DNA of 64,000 bases, from assembly GCF_012222965.1 (NCBI RefSeq), contig NZ_CP038241.1:1116001-1180000 (forward strand). The letters run 5' to 3'. This document shows positions 1 through 9,979 of the stretch, in pieces. The position numbers and the translations under genes were made by a program. Source of the DNA: Allofrancisella inopinata. GTDB taxonomy: Bacteria; Pseudomonadota; Gammaproteobacteria; Francisellales; Francisellaceae. Position 1 is the stretch's first letter. Every line of letters starts with the position of its first letter. The notes beneath the pieces are model-generated. The model was given only the letters and a program-made list of their open reading frames with translations, made no database searches and was not told where the DNA came from.

Positions 1-287
1 TTTAAAGCCTGGTAAGCACTAACTTTGTTTTTTTGCCCTTGAAATATATCCTCTATATCAACACCCAAGCTTGTAAACCTATTAATAACTATTTGTGATT
101 CCTTACCAGTAATTATCGCTATTTTTATACCAACTTTTTGTAATAAAACTAGACCTAAACCATCTTTAACATCAAATAATTTTGTTTCATTACCATCATT
201 TGACAATATTATTTTTCCATCAGTCATAACACCATCAACATCAAAGATAGCTAAACGAACATTTTGATAAAATTTATTATTTTTCAT
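1..287 (-). CDS. kdsC: KdsC, 3-deoxy-D-manno-octulosonate 8-phosphate phosphatase (partial, C-terminus off the left edge)
   Basis: Removes phosphate from KDO-8-phosphate to give KDO for the lipopolysaccharide inner core; a cytoplasmic HAD-family enzyme. About 95 N-terminal residues are in the window. HAD motif I is visible as FDVDGVMTDG, with the aspartates at residues 16 and 18, and motif II as IITGKES. The spacing fits KdsC, which lacks a large cap domain and works as a tetramer. The ATG at 287 is preceded by AGGTAAG at a usable distance, so the start looks right. The gene is cut by the window edge, so its length and downstream partners (often lptC and lptA) cannot be judged. The family call is firm; a different C0-type HAD phosphatase is unlikely. 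Confidence 0.88.
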   Translation of the reverse strand, partial: MKNNKFYQNVRLAIFDVDGVMTDGKIILSNDGNETKLFDVKDGLGLVLLQKVGIKIAIITGKESQIVINRFTSLGVDIEDIFQGQKNKVSAYQAL

Positions 288-447
288 TACTTACCTATAA
301 AAAGAACTTATATATTCAATAGAAATATTACCACAAATAGAAAAAAGACAAAAACAGTAAACGTGAAGTTTTAGACATTAATACCAATTCCAACATAAAT
401 GGGACTGTTCAGCAAGTGAAAAAGCGACTACAAATTTAGCAAAGTTG
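288..447. other. kdsC-murI intergenic region carrying a dispersed repeat and an IS-end-like motif
   Basis: No gene. Bases 367-400 match, in reverse complement, the sequence at 17511-17544; the last 20 bases (381-400) are identical. Directly after it lies GGGACTGTTCAGCAAG (401-416), which resembles GGGGCTGTTGCAAG near 39914 and GGACTGTTACAAG near 50881. I read the stretch as remnants of small mobile or dispersed repeats between two genes. The kdsC promoter must also lie here, but no clear promoter is visible. Confidence 0.4.
367..400 (+). repeat. Dispersed 34-bp repeat, copy 1
   Basis: Near copy, in inverted orientation, of 17511-17544. The last 20 bases (381-400) are exact, the first 14 share about 10. 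Both copies lie between genes, which suggests a dispersed family of small repeats or MITE ends in this genome. Confidence 0.6.
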
Positions 448-1248
448 TTAATAGCCATCAAAGTTAACTATCTCTAAATGCTCCATTTGGGTTTGTAAAA
501 ACATTTCACCTATAGCTTTAAACTTTATGGGGATATCAGTCACATAAAATTTATGATCTCGTTTAGATTGCTTGTGGTTTAGTAAATTGTTTAGTTTTAA
601 TAAATTTTCAAGCATTCTGCTAGCCTGTAGTGAAGGATCTATAAGTTTTACAGAACCCAATTCAATAGCAATATTATTTTTGATAATAGGATAATGTGTG
701 CAACCAAGTATCAAAGCCTCTAGAGATTTATCATGAAAATACTCTAGATACTGTTTAGCTACTAAAGTTACGATTTCACCATTTATAAAACCCTCTTCAA
801 TCATTGGCACAAATAGACCACAAGCTTTAGAGTAAACTTCTGCTTTAGGATTTAGCTTATGAATCTCTAACGCATAAGCATTGCTATTTATCGTAGCTGG
901 TGTAGCTATCACACCAACATTACTTAAGTCTGCTACTAAACTTACACCTGCACTTATTACATCTATAACTGGTATATCACCAGCTATTTGTTTTACAGTA
1001 TCTTTAGCGATAGCAGAAATAGTATTACAAGCAATAACAATAGCCTTAACTTCTTGATCAATTAAAAACTTAGCTGTTTGAGCTGCAAATCTTTGAATAG
1101 TCGCCCGAGACTTTGTACCATAAGGGATCCTTGCAATATCTCCAAAATAGATTATATTTTCATGTGGTAATATATCCATAAGGTTTTTAACAACTGTTAA
1201 ACCACCTATCCCGGAATCAAAAACTCCTATGGGTCTATTGTTAATCAT
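448..1248 (-). CDS. murI: MurI glutamate racemase
   Basis: Converts L-glutamate to D-glutamate for the peptidoglycan stem peptide; cytoplasmic. The 266 residues match the family length. The substrate loop GVFDSGIGGLTV is at residues 8-19 with Asp11 and Ser12. The two catalytic cysteines are Cys74 in VIACNTISA and Cys183 in LGCTHYP, with His185 beside the second. The start codon directly follows the stop codon of the NERD gene with no gap, so translation is probably coupled and murI is the last gene of the run starting at 7527. No extended N-terminal regulatory region like that of Escherichia coli MurI is present. Confidence 0.96.
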   Translation of the reverse strand: MINNRPIGVFDSGIGGLTVVKNLMDILPHENIIYFGDIARIPYGTKSRATIQRFAAQTAKFLIDQEVKAIVIACNTISAIAKDTVKQIAGDIPVIDVISAGVSLVADLSNVGVIATPATINSNAYALEIHKLNPKAEVYSKACGLFVPMIEEGFINGEIVTLVAKQYLEYFHDKSLEALILGCTHYPIIKNNIAIELGSVKLIDPSLQASRMLENLLKLNNLLNHKQSKRDHKFYVTDIPIKFKAIGEMFLQTQMEHLEIVNFDGY

Positions 1249-2046
1249 TTATTTTTTCTCAAGCTTTTTGATAATTTTTCTACGTGAGCGAGTTGGCATT
1301 TTTTCAAGATATTGTTCTTTTGCGTTAATAAAAGGTAATAAATTTTCTAAAGATAAAACTGCTTGGTTAGCATCTTCTGCGATAAAATTATCACTTAACT
1401 GCACTTCTGGATTAGCAAATATTACAACAGTAACTACAGGGATACCTTTTATATAAATTCTTTGATTATAAAGGTAGGTTTGTAGAACTTTTTTCTGTGC
1501 AAAAGTTTGCCTAATCGGGTTTTTAATAGTTTTTGCATAAGTTTTGTTATTTTGCGAAATTTTTTCCACTTGCCATCTCTCTGCCATATTTTCAACCTTA
1601 ATATAACCTCGATTATTTTTAACCTCTACTATATATATCGCTTTTCTAGATATAACGAGAAAATCTAACTCTCTATTGCCTATCGTAGATTTATCGTCCG
1701 GTAAAACTATTCTATTAAAAAGTACATAGTTATTATCTAATTTTTTTAACTCATTTAATACGACCGATTCCCCTTTGGCACCTGATATTATGATATCTAC
1801 AGGATTATTATCTTTTGTTATTAAGAAAAAAAATATAAATACTATAAAAGCAAGTGTTACTGCTATCTGTAATGATTGGTTTACAAAATCTATATTGCCA
1901 AGATATAAATTAACTCCTACAATAAAACCACACAATATAATGGAGGCATATAAACTTTTGCGTGCTCTAAACCAATAATTTTTAAATCTTACCCAAGTAA
2001 AGCGTAAAAAAAGCCGGTCCTTTTTTAATTTATTCTCTATTGCCAT
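1249..2046 (-). CDS. Membrane-anchored NERD-domain protein
   Basis: 265 residues. Two hydrophobic segments at about residues 31-50 and 57-76 are followed by a NERD (nuclease-related) domain from about residue 85. Its signature is seen as GAKGE (89-93), RELDFL (125-130) and EVKN (141-144), the Glu/Asp...Glu-x-Lys pattern of restriction-endonuclease-like folds. The C-terminus is basic. The family is thought to act in DNA processing, but the substrate is unknown and I infer no specific role. It follows uvrB by 20 bp and abuts murI, so it is probably cotranscribed with the repair genes uvrB and sbcB, which mildly supports a DNA-related function. The topology suggests the catalytic domain faces the cytoplasm. 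Confidence 0.8.
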   Translation of the reverse strand: MAIENKLKKDRLFLRFTWVRFKNYWFRARKSLYASIILCGFIVGVNLYLGNIDFVNQSLQIAVTLAFIVFIFFFLITKDNNPVDIIISGAKGESVVLNELKKLDNNYVLFNRIVLPDDKSTIGNRELDFLVISRKAIYIVEVKNNRGYIKVENMAERWQVEKISQNNKTYAKTIKNPIRQTFAQKKVLQTYLYNQRIYIKGIPVVTVVIFANPEVQLSDNFIAEDANQAVLSLENLLPFINAKEQYLEKMPTRSRRKIIKKLEKK

Positions 2047-2066
2047 AATCCATCAATAATATGTTT

Positions 2067-4073
2067 TCACAACTCTATAAATCTCTGCTTTATCTTAAGT
2101 ATCTTGTCTCTAACTAAAGTAGCCTGCTCAAACTCAAGCTCTTTTGCATGAGCTTTCATACGTTTTTCTAGAGCTTTTATAATTTTACTAGCTTCAGTTA
2201 TACCTAGTATAGCCGAAACATCAACATCATCAACACTTATCCTGCTGTTATTTTTGTATTCTCGTTTTTGCATTTCTGGAGAGCTGTCTAACATATCATC
2301 TATATTTTTTACAATTGTTCTAGGAATAATATTGTTCTTCTTATTATACTCATCTTGTAGCTTACGTCTACGTAACGTTTCATCCATAGCCTTTTTCATA
2401 GACTTAGTTACAACGTCTGCATAGAGTATTGCTCGACCATTTTCATTTCTTGCGACTCTACCTATGGTTTGTATAAGAGATTTTTCTGAACGTAGAAATC
2501 CTTCTTTATCAGCATCAAAAATAAGTAATATACCCACTTCAGGCATATCTAATCCTTCCCTTAAGAGATTAATACCTACTAGCACATCAAATACCCCTTG
2601 ACGTAAATCATGGATAATTTGCACACGCTCCACAGTATCAATATCTGAATGCAAATACCTTACATTAACATTATGTTCTGACAAATATTCTGTTAAATTC
2701 TCTGCCATTTTTTTAGTCAGTGTAGTTATCAAAACTCTTTCATTACTAGCTACAGCCTTATTTATCTCAGATAAAGCATCTTCAACTTGAATTACTACTG
2801 GTCGCACAAATACTTCTGGATCTAACAGTCCTGTTGGACGAATCACTTGCTCAACTGTATTTTGAGATCGCTCTAATTCATAAGTTGCTGGAGTTGCTGA
2901 TACATATATCGTTTGAGGTAACAACCTCTCAAATTCTTTAAATTTAAGAGGTCTATTATCTAGAGCAGAAGGAAGTCTAAAACCATAGTTTACTAAATTT
3001 GATTTACGTGAAAAATCACCTTTTTGCATACCTCCAAACTGTGGTAATGTCACGTGAGACTCATCAACTATTACAAGAGCATTTTCTGGTAAATAGTCCA
3101 AAAGCGTCGGTGGTGGGTCTCCTGGATGACGTCCAGATAGCAACCTAGAATAATTTTCAATACCAGTACAGTAGCCTAGCTCTTGAATCATCTCGACATC
3201 ATATTTTGTTCTTTGCTCTATCCTTTGAGCTTCAAGTAATTTACCCTCTTGTTCAAAATATTTAACTCTTTCTTTTAATTCTTTTTTAATTTCCTCTATA
3301 ACTATATCTTTACGCTCTTTTGAAGCTACATAATGAGTACTTGGAAATATTGTTGCTCTATGTAAAGGTTTAATTTTTTTTGAGGTTAAAGAATCTATTA
3401 TACTTATTGCTTCTATCTCATCATCAAAAAACTCAACTCTAATAGCGTCTTTTTCAGAATCTGCTGGAAAAATATCTAGTATCTCACCACGCACACGAAA
3501 ACTACCGCGACTAAAATCCATATCATTACGCGAATATTGCATTTCTACTAATTTGCTTTGTGCCTTTTTTATATCCAGAGTTTCACTAACCTTTAAATGC
3601 AAAAGCATTTGCATGTATTGTTCAGGATCACCTAAACCATAAATTGCAGATACAGTAGCAACTATAATTACATCATTACGCTCTAGTATAGCTTTAGTTG
3701 CGGATAAGCGCATTTGTTCAATATGCTCATTTACAGAAGAGTCTTTTTCAATATATGTATCTGATGCAGCAACATATGCTTCTGGCTGGTAATAATCATA
3801 GTATGAGACAAAATACTCAACAGCATTATCTGGAAAATATTGTTTCATTTCTGAATATAGTTGTGCAGCTAGAGTTTTATTATGAGCTAAAATTAAACAT
3901 GGTTTCTGTGTTTGATTGATTACATTTGCCATAGTATAAGTTTTACCAGAGCCTGTTACCCCAACTAGTACTTGATGTTGCAAACCATTGTTTATGCCAT
4001 TGACCAAAGACTTTATTGCCTCTGGCTGATCACCACTAGGGCTATATTTAGTAACTAAATTAAATTTGGCCAT
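2067..4073 (-). CDS. uvrB: UvrB, excinuclease ABC subunit B
   Basis: Damage-verifying helicase-like subunit of nucleotide excision repair; loaded by UvrA, then recruits UvrC. The 668 residues match the family. Walker A GVTGSGKT is at 38-45, the tyrosine-rich beta-hairpin [11 protein letters not shown] lies near residue 92-102, and the DESH helicase motif is in the middle. Conserved helicase motifs follow ([20 protein letters not shown]). The C-terminal UVR coiled coil that binds UvrC occupies about the last 40 residues. The start codon immediately follows the sbcB stop codon, so the two are translationally coupled. uvrA lies far away at 53-56 kb, as is usual. Confidence 0.98.
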   Translation of the reverse strand: MAKFNLVTKYSPSGDQPEAIKSLVNGINNGLQHQVLVGVTGSGKTYTMANVINQTQKPCLILAHNKTLAAQLYSEMKQYFPDNAVEYFVSYYDYYQPEAYVAASDTYIEKDSSVNEHIEQMRLSATKAILERNDVIIVATVSAIYGLGDPEQYMQMLLHLKVSETLDIKKAQSKLVEMQYSRNDMDFSRGSFRVRGEILDIFPADSEKDAIRVEFFDDEIEAISIIDSLTSKKIKPLHRATIFPSTHYVASKERKDIVIEEIKKELKERVKYFEQEGKLLEAQRIEQRTKYDVEMIQELGYCTGIENYSRLLSGRHPGDPPPTLLDYLPENALVIVDESHVTLPQFGGMQKGDFSRKSNLVNYGFRLPSALDNRPLKFKEFERLLPQTIYVSATPATYELERSQNTVEQVIRPTGLLDPEVFVRPVVIQVEDALSEINKAVASNERVLITTLTKKMAENLTEYLSEHNVNVRYLHSDIDTVERVQIIHDLRQGVFDVLVGINLLREGLDMPEVGILLIFDADKEGFLRSEKSLIQTIGRVARNENGRAILYADVVTKSMKKAMDETLRRRKLQDEYNKKNNIIPRTIVKNIDDMLDSSPEMQKREYKNNSRISVDDVDVSAILGITEASKIIKALEKRMKAHAKELEFEQATLVRDKILKIKQRFIEL

Positions 4074-5525
4074 TTAAAAAAGATACTCCTCTAACTCATA
4101 TAGTAAAGAATGTTGTTCTTCTGTCAGCTCTTGTGTTTCTCTTAAATGTTCTATTTCTTTATAAATCTCTTCTAAAGTTACTCTTTTACGAGCTTTATGA
4201 TCTACTAAAAGGTCCTCTTCTTCTAAACTGACTATTTTATTTAAATACTTTTGAAATTCATATTGAGCTTTCTCTGGTAACTTAGAAAAATCCAACCTAC
4301 CAATTATTCGCACAGCTCTATCATAATAACTTTTTGGTAATTGTGATAGCATTTGTGCTTTTTGTGTAACAGCTAAACTATGAAACTTATCACAACCCTT
4401 CTCATCAGCAGTAGTCATAAAATCACTTTGGTAAATAGCAGCGTCTGAATCAATATTTTCTATTTCCGGATACTTATACTCTAAAACATACTCAACAAAA
4501 CTAGCTAAAATCTCAGGATTATCCTTTATAAATTCTTTATTTGCTTTTATAAGATCTAGCCTTTGCTGCGGTAACTTGCCAACAAAGCGAGTTTTAGCTG
4601 GGAGAATAACTGGTATATCTCCCCACTTTTTAGCAATAGTTAATCTCCAATGTTCAGCCTCTAAACTACCAAACTCCTCTATAAAATCACTAAACAAATA
4701 ACTATCTAAACGTAGAAAAATTTCTTGGTTTTTGTAGTGACGATGTTGACCTAAATCTAAAATAGCTGACATGAAATTACTGCTATAGCCAAAAGTGCCA
4801 CTTATAGCTATAGCCTGCTTGTAATGCGTATTATTTATACTAACACCAATATCAAGCTGATTCAAAACTTGCTCGTCGTTTTGCTTATTAAATCTATCTA
4901 GTAAAAACTGCCACATTTTAGGATTAGCTTTTTTGAGTTTTTTTGCTAATTCAACCGTTACTAGAACATCTGTAATAGCATCGTGAGCTCGACCTTCACT
5001 ATACAGATTATTTACTACATTTAAGTTTTCAAGTTTTAAAGAAACTTTATCATTGCCTTCTTCATCTACTATTTTAGGCCACTCTAAAGTCTGGTTAAAA
5101 AACAAATGATAACAAGCAACTATTGGAAATAAATCCGCTCTAAAGCAGCCATTTTTATACTGATGAGTATATGGGGGCAACATATTCTTAAAAAAAGCGA
5201 ACCTTAAAAACTCATCATCAAACCCAAGTGTATTATAACCTATGCTAATGGTTTCTGGAGTATTAATTATTTTATGGATTTTTCTAACAGCCTGATACTC
5301 TGATACACCCTGTGAGTTAGCTTGAGCTATAGATATATGATGTGTTATCGTAGCTGTTGGAGATGGTGTAGTGTCAGGATTTAATTTTACAAAAAAGTTA
5401 AACCTCTCAATTTCATTAAAGTTAAGGTCAGTTCTAACAGCTGCAAACTGCAAAATCTGATCAAAAGAGTTATTAATTCCACTGGTTTCTAAGTCATAAA
5501 ATAGAAATGTTTGATTATTATACAT
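4074..5525 (-). CDS. sbcB: SbcB, exodeoxyribonuclease I
   Basis: 3'-to-5' single-strand DNA exonuclease of the DEDDh class, used in recombination and mismatch repair. From the ATG at 5525 the protein has 483 residues, the usual length. Exo motif I is FYDLETSG with Asp11 and Glu13; GYNTLGFDDEFL and AHDAITDV supply motifs II and III, including the catalytic His and Asp. The SH3-like and C-terminal helical regions follow. An in-frame TTG at 5543 would add six residues, but I prefer the ATG because the family starts a few residues before the first beta strand. No strong ribosome site precedes either. It is fused tightly to uvrB downstream (no gap). Confidence 0.95.
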   Translation of the reverse strand: MYNNQTFLFYDLETSGINNSFDQILQFAAVRTDLNFNEIERFNFFVKLNPDTTPSPTATITHHISIAQANSQGVSEYQAVRKIHKIINTPETISIGYNTLGFDDEFLRFAFFKNMLPPYTHQYKNGCFRADLFPIVACYHLFFNQTLEWPKIVDEEGNDKVSLKLENLNVVNNLYSEGRAHDAITDVLVTVELAKKLKKANPKMWQFLLDRFNKQNDEQVLNQLDIGVSINNTHYKQAIAISGTFGYSSNFMSAILDLGQHRHYKNQEIFLRLDSYLFSDFIEEFGSLEAEHWRLTIAKKWGDIPVILPAKTRFVGKLPQQRLDLIKANKEFIKDNPEILASFVEYVLEYKYPEIENIDSDAAIYQSDFMTTADEKGCDKFHSLAVTQKAQMLSQLPKSYYDRAVRIIGRLDFSKLPEKAQYEFQKYLNKIVSLEEEDLLVDHKARKRVTLEEIYKEIEHLRETQELTEEQHSLLYELEEYLF

Positions 5526-5549
5526 GTTAAGATTCAAATACAAATTTAA

Positions 5550-6458
5550 TTAATCTTTCTGTATTAAAATTCTATCATACCTAATTGTTAGTTTTTCAAA
5601 GTTTTTTTTGAGCTGACTGTTTGTGTACTCTACCAGGTCGGTATATAGCTCGTTATTATGCTTTTTTTGCTCGATAAATAAAGCTCTATAAGTTTTCAAA
5701 TTTATTAAAAGTTCATCCATAAGCAATATCATTTTTTTATATTCGTAGTATTTTTTATTAGAGGAAAATTCATATTTAGCATTGACAAGCATTTCACTGA
5801 GTTGTATGTTTTTTTCAACTAAAAAAATTAATTTTCGGTTGGGAACATTTCTGTCAACATTATTGAGTATTTTCTTAAATTCCCCATAAGTTATATACAT
5901 TTCTTTGGTAAAAATATTCAAAAACTTTTTACCTCTAGTCAAAAACGTAACAAGCACAATACAAATTGTACCGATAGCCACACTTACTATTCTTACAATA
6001 AAAAGCTCATGATCCCAACCCACAAATAAGCCAAAGAACATTACCAAATATATATGTATAAAAAATACGCTTGTAGCATAATTTAAAAACATAGTATAAA
6101 TATACAATGTCAAAGCCAAGCCACAAAATACAGCTATAGTTATAAAACTAGCCATACTGTTATTTATCATAATCTTCTGGGTAACTAAGAGTAAAACTGA
6201 TCCTAATGACGTTCCAAGGATAGAAAATATAATAATAGCTTTCGCCCTGGTGTATATAACGCTAGTGCTAGTACTTGCTGCAACACTTATAACTGCAATT
6301 ACAACCCAATATATTCTATCCTTAAACCCATGCTCTCCAGTAAAATTAAAAACCCCATAGCTCACAACCAAACCCAATGAGGCTGCTATTAAAACCCTAT
6401 ATGCCAATAAAGTTGTATCAGAAAGCTTATCTATAAACCTATTTTTAAATAAGATCAT
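5550..6458 (-). CDS. FUSC-like membrane protein, second half of a two-gene pair
   Basis: 302 residues: about six hydrophobic segments between residues 18 and 173, then a charged helical cytoplasmic region of about 130 residues. The upstream gene (6445-7527) has the same plan. A standard fusaric-acid-resistance (FUSC, YccS/AaeB-like) protein consists of exactly two such blocks in one chain. The two genes overlap by 14 bp (the ATG lies inside the last codons of the partner), so they are translationally coupled. I infer they form one split transporter or envelope protein. Sequence identity to any named FUSC member cannot be claimed by eye, and the substrate is unknown. Confidence 0.6.
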   Translation of the reverse strand: MILFKNRFIDKLSDTTLLAYRVLIAASLGLVVSYGVFNFTGEHGFKDRIYWVVIAVISVAASTSTSVIYTRAKAIIIFSILGTSLGSVLLLVTQKIMINNSMASFITIAVFCGLALTLYIYTMFLNYATSVFFIHIYLVMFFGLFVGWDHELFIVRIVSVAIGTICIVLVTFLTRGKKFLNIFTKEMYITYGEFKKILNNVDRNVPNRKLIFLVEKNIQLSEMLVNAKYEFSSNKKYYEYKKMILLMDELLINLKTYRALFIEQKKHNNELYTDLVEYTNSQLKKNFEKLTIRYDRILIQKD

Positions 6459-7527
6459 AATAAGCCTCTTTGATATTTTCTAAACTAGTAAATATATCAT
6501 CTAAAAGCAATATACTATCAAAAAGCAATTTCTTTTTTTGACGGTCTTTTTGATACTTTTCAATGTAAGCAATCTCAAGTTTATACTTTAGGTAATCAAT
6601 TTCTTTTTTCTTCTCTTCTAAAGTATTAGGTTCTTGTTGGAATTGGAGCAATAAAGCTAGAGTTTGTTTAAAAATTTTTTCCAAACTTTCTGCTAAAACC
6701 TGTGCTTCAGAAGCGTCCTTAAAACCTAGCCGTATATAGCCTAAACTTATTTTTTTATAAGTCAGTATAAATTTAGCTGCTAATCTATTAAATAGTATTA
6801 AATTATGACAAAAATAACGCCAGTTATCTTGAGTGTTCTTACGCATAAACATAAGCCCATGAGACTGTAATGAAATTATATTATTCAACTTACTATGGCT
6901 TACCTCTAAAACTCTAGTTTGAGTGAATCTTCTATACTTTGCTTTCTCAAATGTGTCTAGATAGCTTTTTACGAAAATATTAAAAAACTCCCTAACAATT
7001 TTTTCAATACCACCTGAATTAATAAGCTTATAACGACTAATAAGTAAAATATAAAAAGCAAATCCCACTAATAATGCCGCTAGAGTAAAACTTAAATGAT
7101 TGTAACTAGCCAGAGGAAACCTAATAAAACAGATACATGCCATTACTGCAATCATGATTGGGAAAATAGTAAATGTATCCCCTAATCCACGCACCCAAAA
7201 CCCCAAAAAGACTACAATTATAATCAGCATAAAGTTATCTTCAAAAACATTATGCACATATGGTGATATGTTTAAAATAAGAATTGCACTTACTATGTAC
7301 CAGAAAAATGCTTTTCTTTTTACTTCTATATTACCAATTAGTACGCTAGCTGCTAAATTTGCTATAAATAAAATTGTGATAACGATCAAATTTTTGTCAA
7401 AATTAAAAGTTGCAGCTATTATCAAAAACGTAAAAAATATAATTGCCGACTTGATAGCTCCATCTTGAAAAATTTTTATAGGGTCTTGATCAATATATTT
7501 ATGGTAAATCTCACTAACCTTTAACAT
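6445..7527 (-). CDS. FUSC-like membrane protein, first half of a two-gene pair
   Basis: 360 residues: hydrophobic segments cluster between about residues 25 and 165 (roughly six helices) and are followed by about 190 residues of charged helical, coiled-coil-like sequence ending in DDIFTSLENIKEAYYDLI. This half-plan repeats in the next gene, giving the two-block architecture of FUSC-family inner-membrane proteins. It is the first gene of the run down to murI, 150 bp from the divergent mnmG, so the operon promoter should lie in 7528-7677. The function is not established; efflux of small aromatic acids is the family precedent only. Both reading frames look intact, so this is a stable split rather than visible decay. 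Confidence 0.6.
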   Translation of the reverse strand: MLKVSEIYHKYIDQDPIKIFQDGAIKSAIIFFTFLIIAATFNFDKNLIVITILFIANLAASVLIGNIEVKRKAFFWYIVSAILILNISPYVHNVFEDNFMLIIIVVFLGFWVRGLGDTFTIFPIMIAVMACICFIRFPLASYNHLSFTLAALLVGFAFYILLISRYKLINSGGIEKIVREFFNIFVKSYLDTFEKAKYRRFTQTRVLEVSHSKLNNIISLQSHGLMFMRKNTQDNWRYFCHNLILFNRLAAKFILTYKKISLGYIRLGFKDASEAQVLAESLEKIFKQTLALLLQFQQEPNTLEEKKKEIDYLKYKLEIAYIEKYQKDRQKKKLLFDSILLLDDIFTSLENIKEAYYDLI

Positions 7528-7677
7528 TTAATGGTTTAAACCTCAAACTACGACCCTTATTACTATGCTATAGATTATATTGCAAAAGCATTTTAATTAA
7601 TATTACTAGAATGGTTATTTTCACATAAAAATGTAGTAGAATTTAGACGATATGGATATTACTATTTTTCTTATAAA

Positions 7678-9561
7678 ATGATTTATAAAAATACTTATGA
7701 TGTAATAGTTGTTGGTGGCGGTCATGCAGGTGTCGAAGCTGCTACAGCCTCTGCCCGTATAGGAGCAAAAACACTACTTCTAACCCATAATATAGACACT
7801 ATAGGACAGATGTCTTGTAACCCCGCTATCGGTGGAATTGGTAAGGGTCACTTGGTTAAAGAAATAGATGCTATGGGTGGTGTCATGGCAAAAGCTATTG
7901 ATATGGCAGGGATTCAGTTTAGAATTCTTAACTCGCGTAAAGGTCCTGCTGTTAGAGCAACACGCGCCCAAGCAGATAGAGTTCTCTATAAACAAGCTAT
8001 AAATACCCTTGTTACAAATCAAGAAAATCTTGATATATTTCAAGATTCTGTAGATGACGTTGTGGTAAATAATGACATTATCTCTGGAGTTATAACTAAA
8101 ACTGGCATCACATTTAAGTCTAAAAAAGTGGTTTTAACGGTTGGTACATTCTTAGGCGGGAAAATTCATATTGGTAAAGTATCAAAATCAGGGGGGCGTG
8201 CAGGCGACCAACCGGCTAACGCTTTAGCTGCTCGTCTTAGAGCACTACCATTTAGGGTAGATAGACTTAAAACTGGTACTCCTCCGCGTATTGACAAAAG
8301 AAGTGTTGATTTTAGTGTTATGGATGTTCAGCATGGTGATACTCCTACTCCTTATTTTTCTTTTTTTTCTAAAGGAAAAATACAACACCCACAGCAAATA
8401 CCATGCTATATAACTTATACAAACCATAAGACTCATGAAATAATCACAAATAACCTTGATAAATCAGCCATGTATGGTGGGATGATAGAAGGCATAGGGC
8501 CTAGATACTGTCCCTCTATCGAAGATAAGGTAGTCAGATTTGCAGAAAAAGAAAGACATCAAATATTTGTAGAACCTGAAGGTTTAGAAAGTATTGAACT
8601 ATATCCAAATGGTTTATCTACTAGCTTACCGTTTGAGGTGCAATGTGAATATATCCGCTCTATAAAAGGTTTTGAAAATGCTTTTATTATGCGTCCAGGG
8701 TATGCTATAGAATATGATTTTTTTGATCCTCGCGACCTTAAACCAACATTAGAGACAAAGTTTATTAAAAACTTATATTTTGCTGGTCAAATAAATGGTA
8801 CTACTGGATACGAAGAAGCCGGCGCTCAAGGTTTAGTTGCTGGTATAAATGCTGCCATAAGTATTGATAATGATAAAGCATGGTACCCTACCCGTGCTAA
8901 TAGTTATATTGGTGTACTTATTGATGATCTTATAACTAAAGGTACTAAAGAGCCTTATAGAATGTTTACTTCACGTGCTGAATATAGACTAATATTGCGT
9001 GAAGACAATGCTGATCTACGTTTATCAGATATAGCTTGCCAATTAGGTTTACTAAATAATGAAGATCAAAAAACTTTTATTGATAAGAAAACTACTATCA
9101 ATGAGCAGATAAATTTTATGCAAAATACATGGATAGGTCCACAAACACAAAAAGCACGTGATTTAGAGAAATTTCTAGAGAAAAAAATGACCAGAGAAAG
9201 TACGCTTTTTGATCTTTTAAAACGCCCTGAGTTGGATTATAAAAAGTTACAACAAATACCTGAATTAAATTTAAATCTAAACGATGAAGCCGTTATAGAA
9301 CAAATCGAAATATCTGCTAAATACTCTGGCTATATAGAACGTCAAAATAAAGATATTGCTAAATTATCGATTTTTGAACAAAAGAACATTCCAGTAGAGT
9401 TTGATTATTCTCAAGTTAAAGGATTATCAAATGAAGTCTTACAAAAACTTACTGAACAAAAGCCAACCACGTTAGGAGAAGCTTCACGTATTCCAGGGAT
9501 CACTCCTGCAGCGATATCGTTACTAACAATATATATGAAAAAAACTGGTTTTATAAAATAA
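7678..9561 (+). CDS. mnmG: MnmG (GidA), tRNA uridine-5-carboxymethylaminomethyl modification enzyme
   Basis: FAD-dependent partner of MnmE; installs the 5-carboxymethylaminomethyl group on wobble U34 of several tRNAs. The 627 residues match the family. The dinucleotide-binding motif [12 protein letters not shown] begins near residue 11, followed by the hallmark [19 protein letters not shown], the FAD-contacting [11 protein letters not shown] and a C-terminal helical domain that binds MnmE and tRNA. It heads a plus-strand run with a lipoprotein gene 9 bp downstream. It is divergent from the FUSC-like pair. Confidence 0.98.
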   Translation: MIYKNTYDVIVVGGGHAGVEAATASARIGAKTLLLTHNIDTIGQMSCNPAIGGIGKGHLVKEIDAMGGVMAKAIDMAGIQFRILNSRKGPAVRATRAQADRVLYKQAINTLVTNQENLDIFQDSVDDVVVNNDIISGVITKTGITFKSKKVVLTVGTFLGGKIHIGKVSKSGGRAGDQPANALAARLRALPFRVDRLKTGTPPRIDKRSVDFSVMDVQHGDTPTPYFSFFSKGKIQHPQQIPCYITYTNHKTHEIITNNLDKSAMYGGMIEGIGPRYCPSIEDKVVRFAEKERHQIFVEPEGLESIELYPNGLSTSLPFEVQCEYIRSIKGFENAFIMRPGYAIEYDFFDPRDLKPTLETKFIKNLYFAGQINGTTGYEEAGAQGLVAGINAAISIDNDKAWYPTRANSYIGVLIDDLITKGTKEPYRMFTSRAEYRLILREDNADLRLSDIACQLGLLNNEDQKTFIDKKTTINEQINFMQNTWIGPQTQKARDLEKFLEKKMTRESTLFDLLKRPELDYKKLQQIPELNLNLNDEAVIEQIEISAKYSGYIERQNKDIAKLSIFEQKNIPVEFDYSQVKGLSNEVLQKLTEQKPTTLGEASRIPGITPAAISLLTIYMKKTGFIK

Positions 9562-9570
9562 GGAGTTTAG

Positions 9571-9963
9571 ATGTTTAAACATACTTTTAAAATAATCCTC
9601 CTATTGTTATTTATTATAAGCCTTTTTTCTTGTGCTACTAGACAAAAATACATAGACCAGCAAAAAGCCTGGATTGGCAAAAATATTGATCAATATATGA
9701 AAGTATTTGGTTACCCTGAAAATGTAATAAGCGTTTCTCCTAACCCAAATATCCAAACGTATGTCTACATACGCACAGCTGTTAACCCAGAAACTCCAGC
9801 TCTAGCTGGCTCAGCTGTTAACAGTTTAGTTATGGCTAATAGAGATCCTCAATTTGTACAGTTTGGTGCTCTTAAGTGTACTACTTGGGTTTCTATTGAT
9901 AAAGATACCAAACTCATAAAAAATATTACATTTCGCGGTAACTACTGTGCAACTAGAAACTAA
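9571..9963 (+). CDS. Small lipoprotein of unknown function
   Basis: 130 residues with a signal peptide ending in the lipobox LFSC, so Cys21 should be lipidated after signal peptidase II cleavage. The mature part contains a stretch beginning WIGKNIDQYMKVFGYPENV, typical of small envelope lipoproteins in which a W-x-G motif precedes a short alpha/beta fold, and later CTTWVSIDKDT, also seen in such proteins. A good ribosome site, AAGGAG, lies 6 bases before the ATG. It probably shares a transcript with mnmG. Function not recognised; outer-membrane versus inner-membrane retention is uncertain. Confidence 0.8.
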   Translation: MFKHTFKIILLLLFIISLFSCATRQKYIDQQKAWIGKNIDQYMKVFGYPENVISVSPNPNIQTYVYIRTAVNPETPALAGSAVNSLVMANRDPQFVQFGALKCTTWVSIDKDTKLIKNITFRGNYCATRN

Positions 9964-9979
9964 TTTATAGGTTAGGTAA

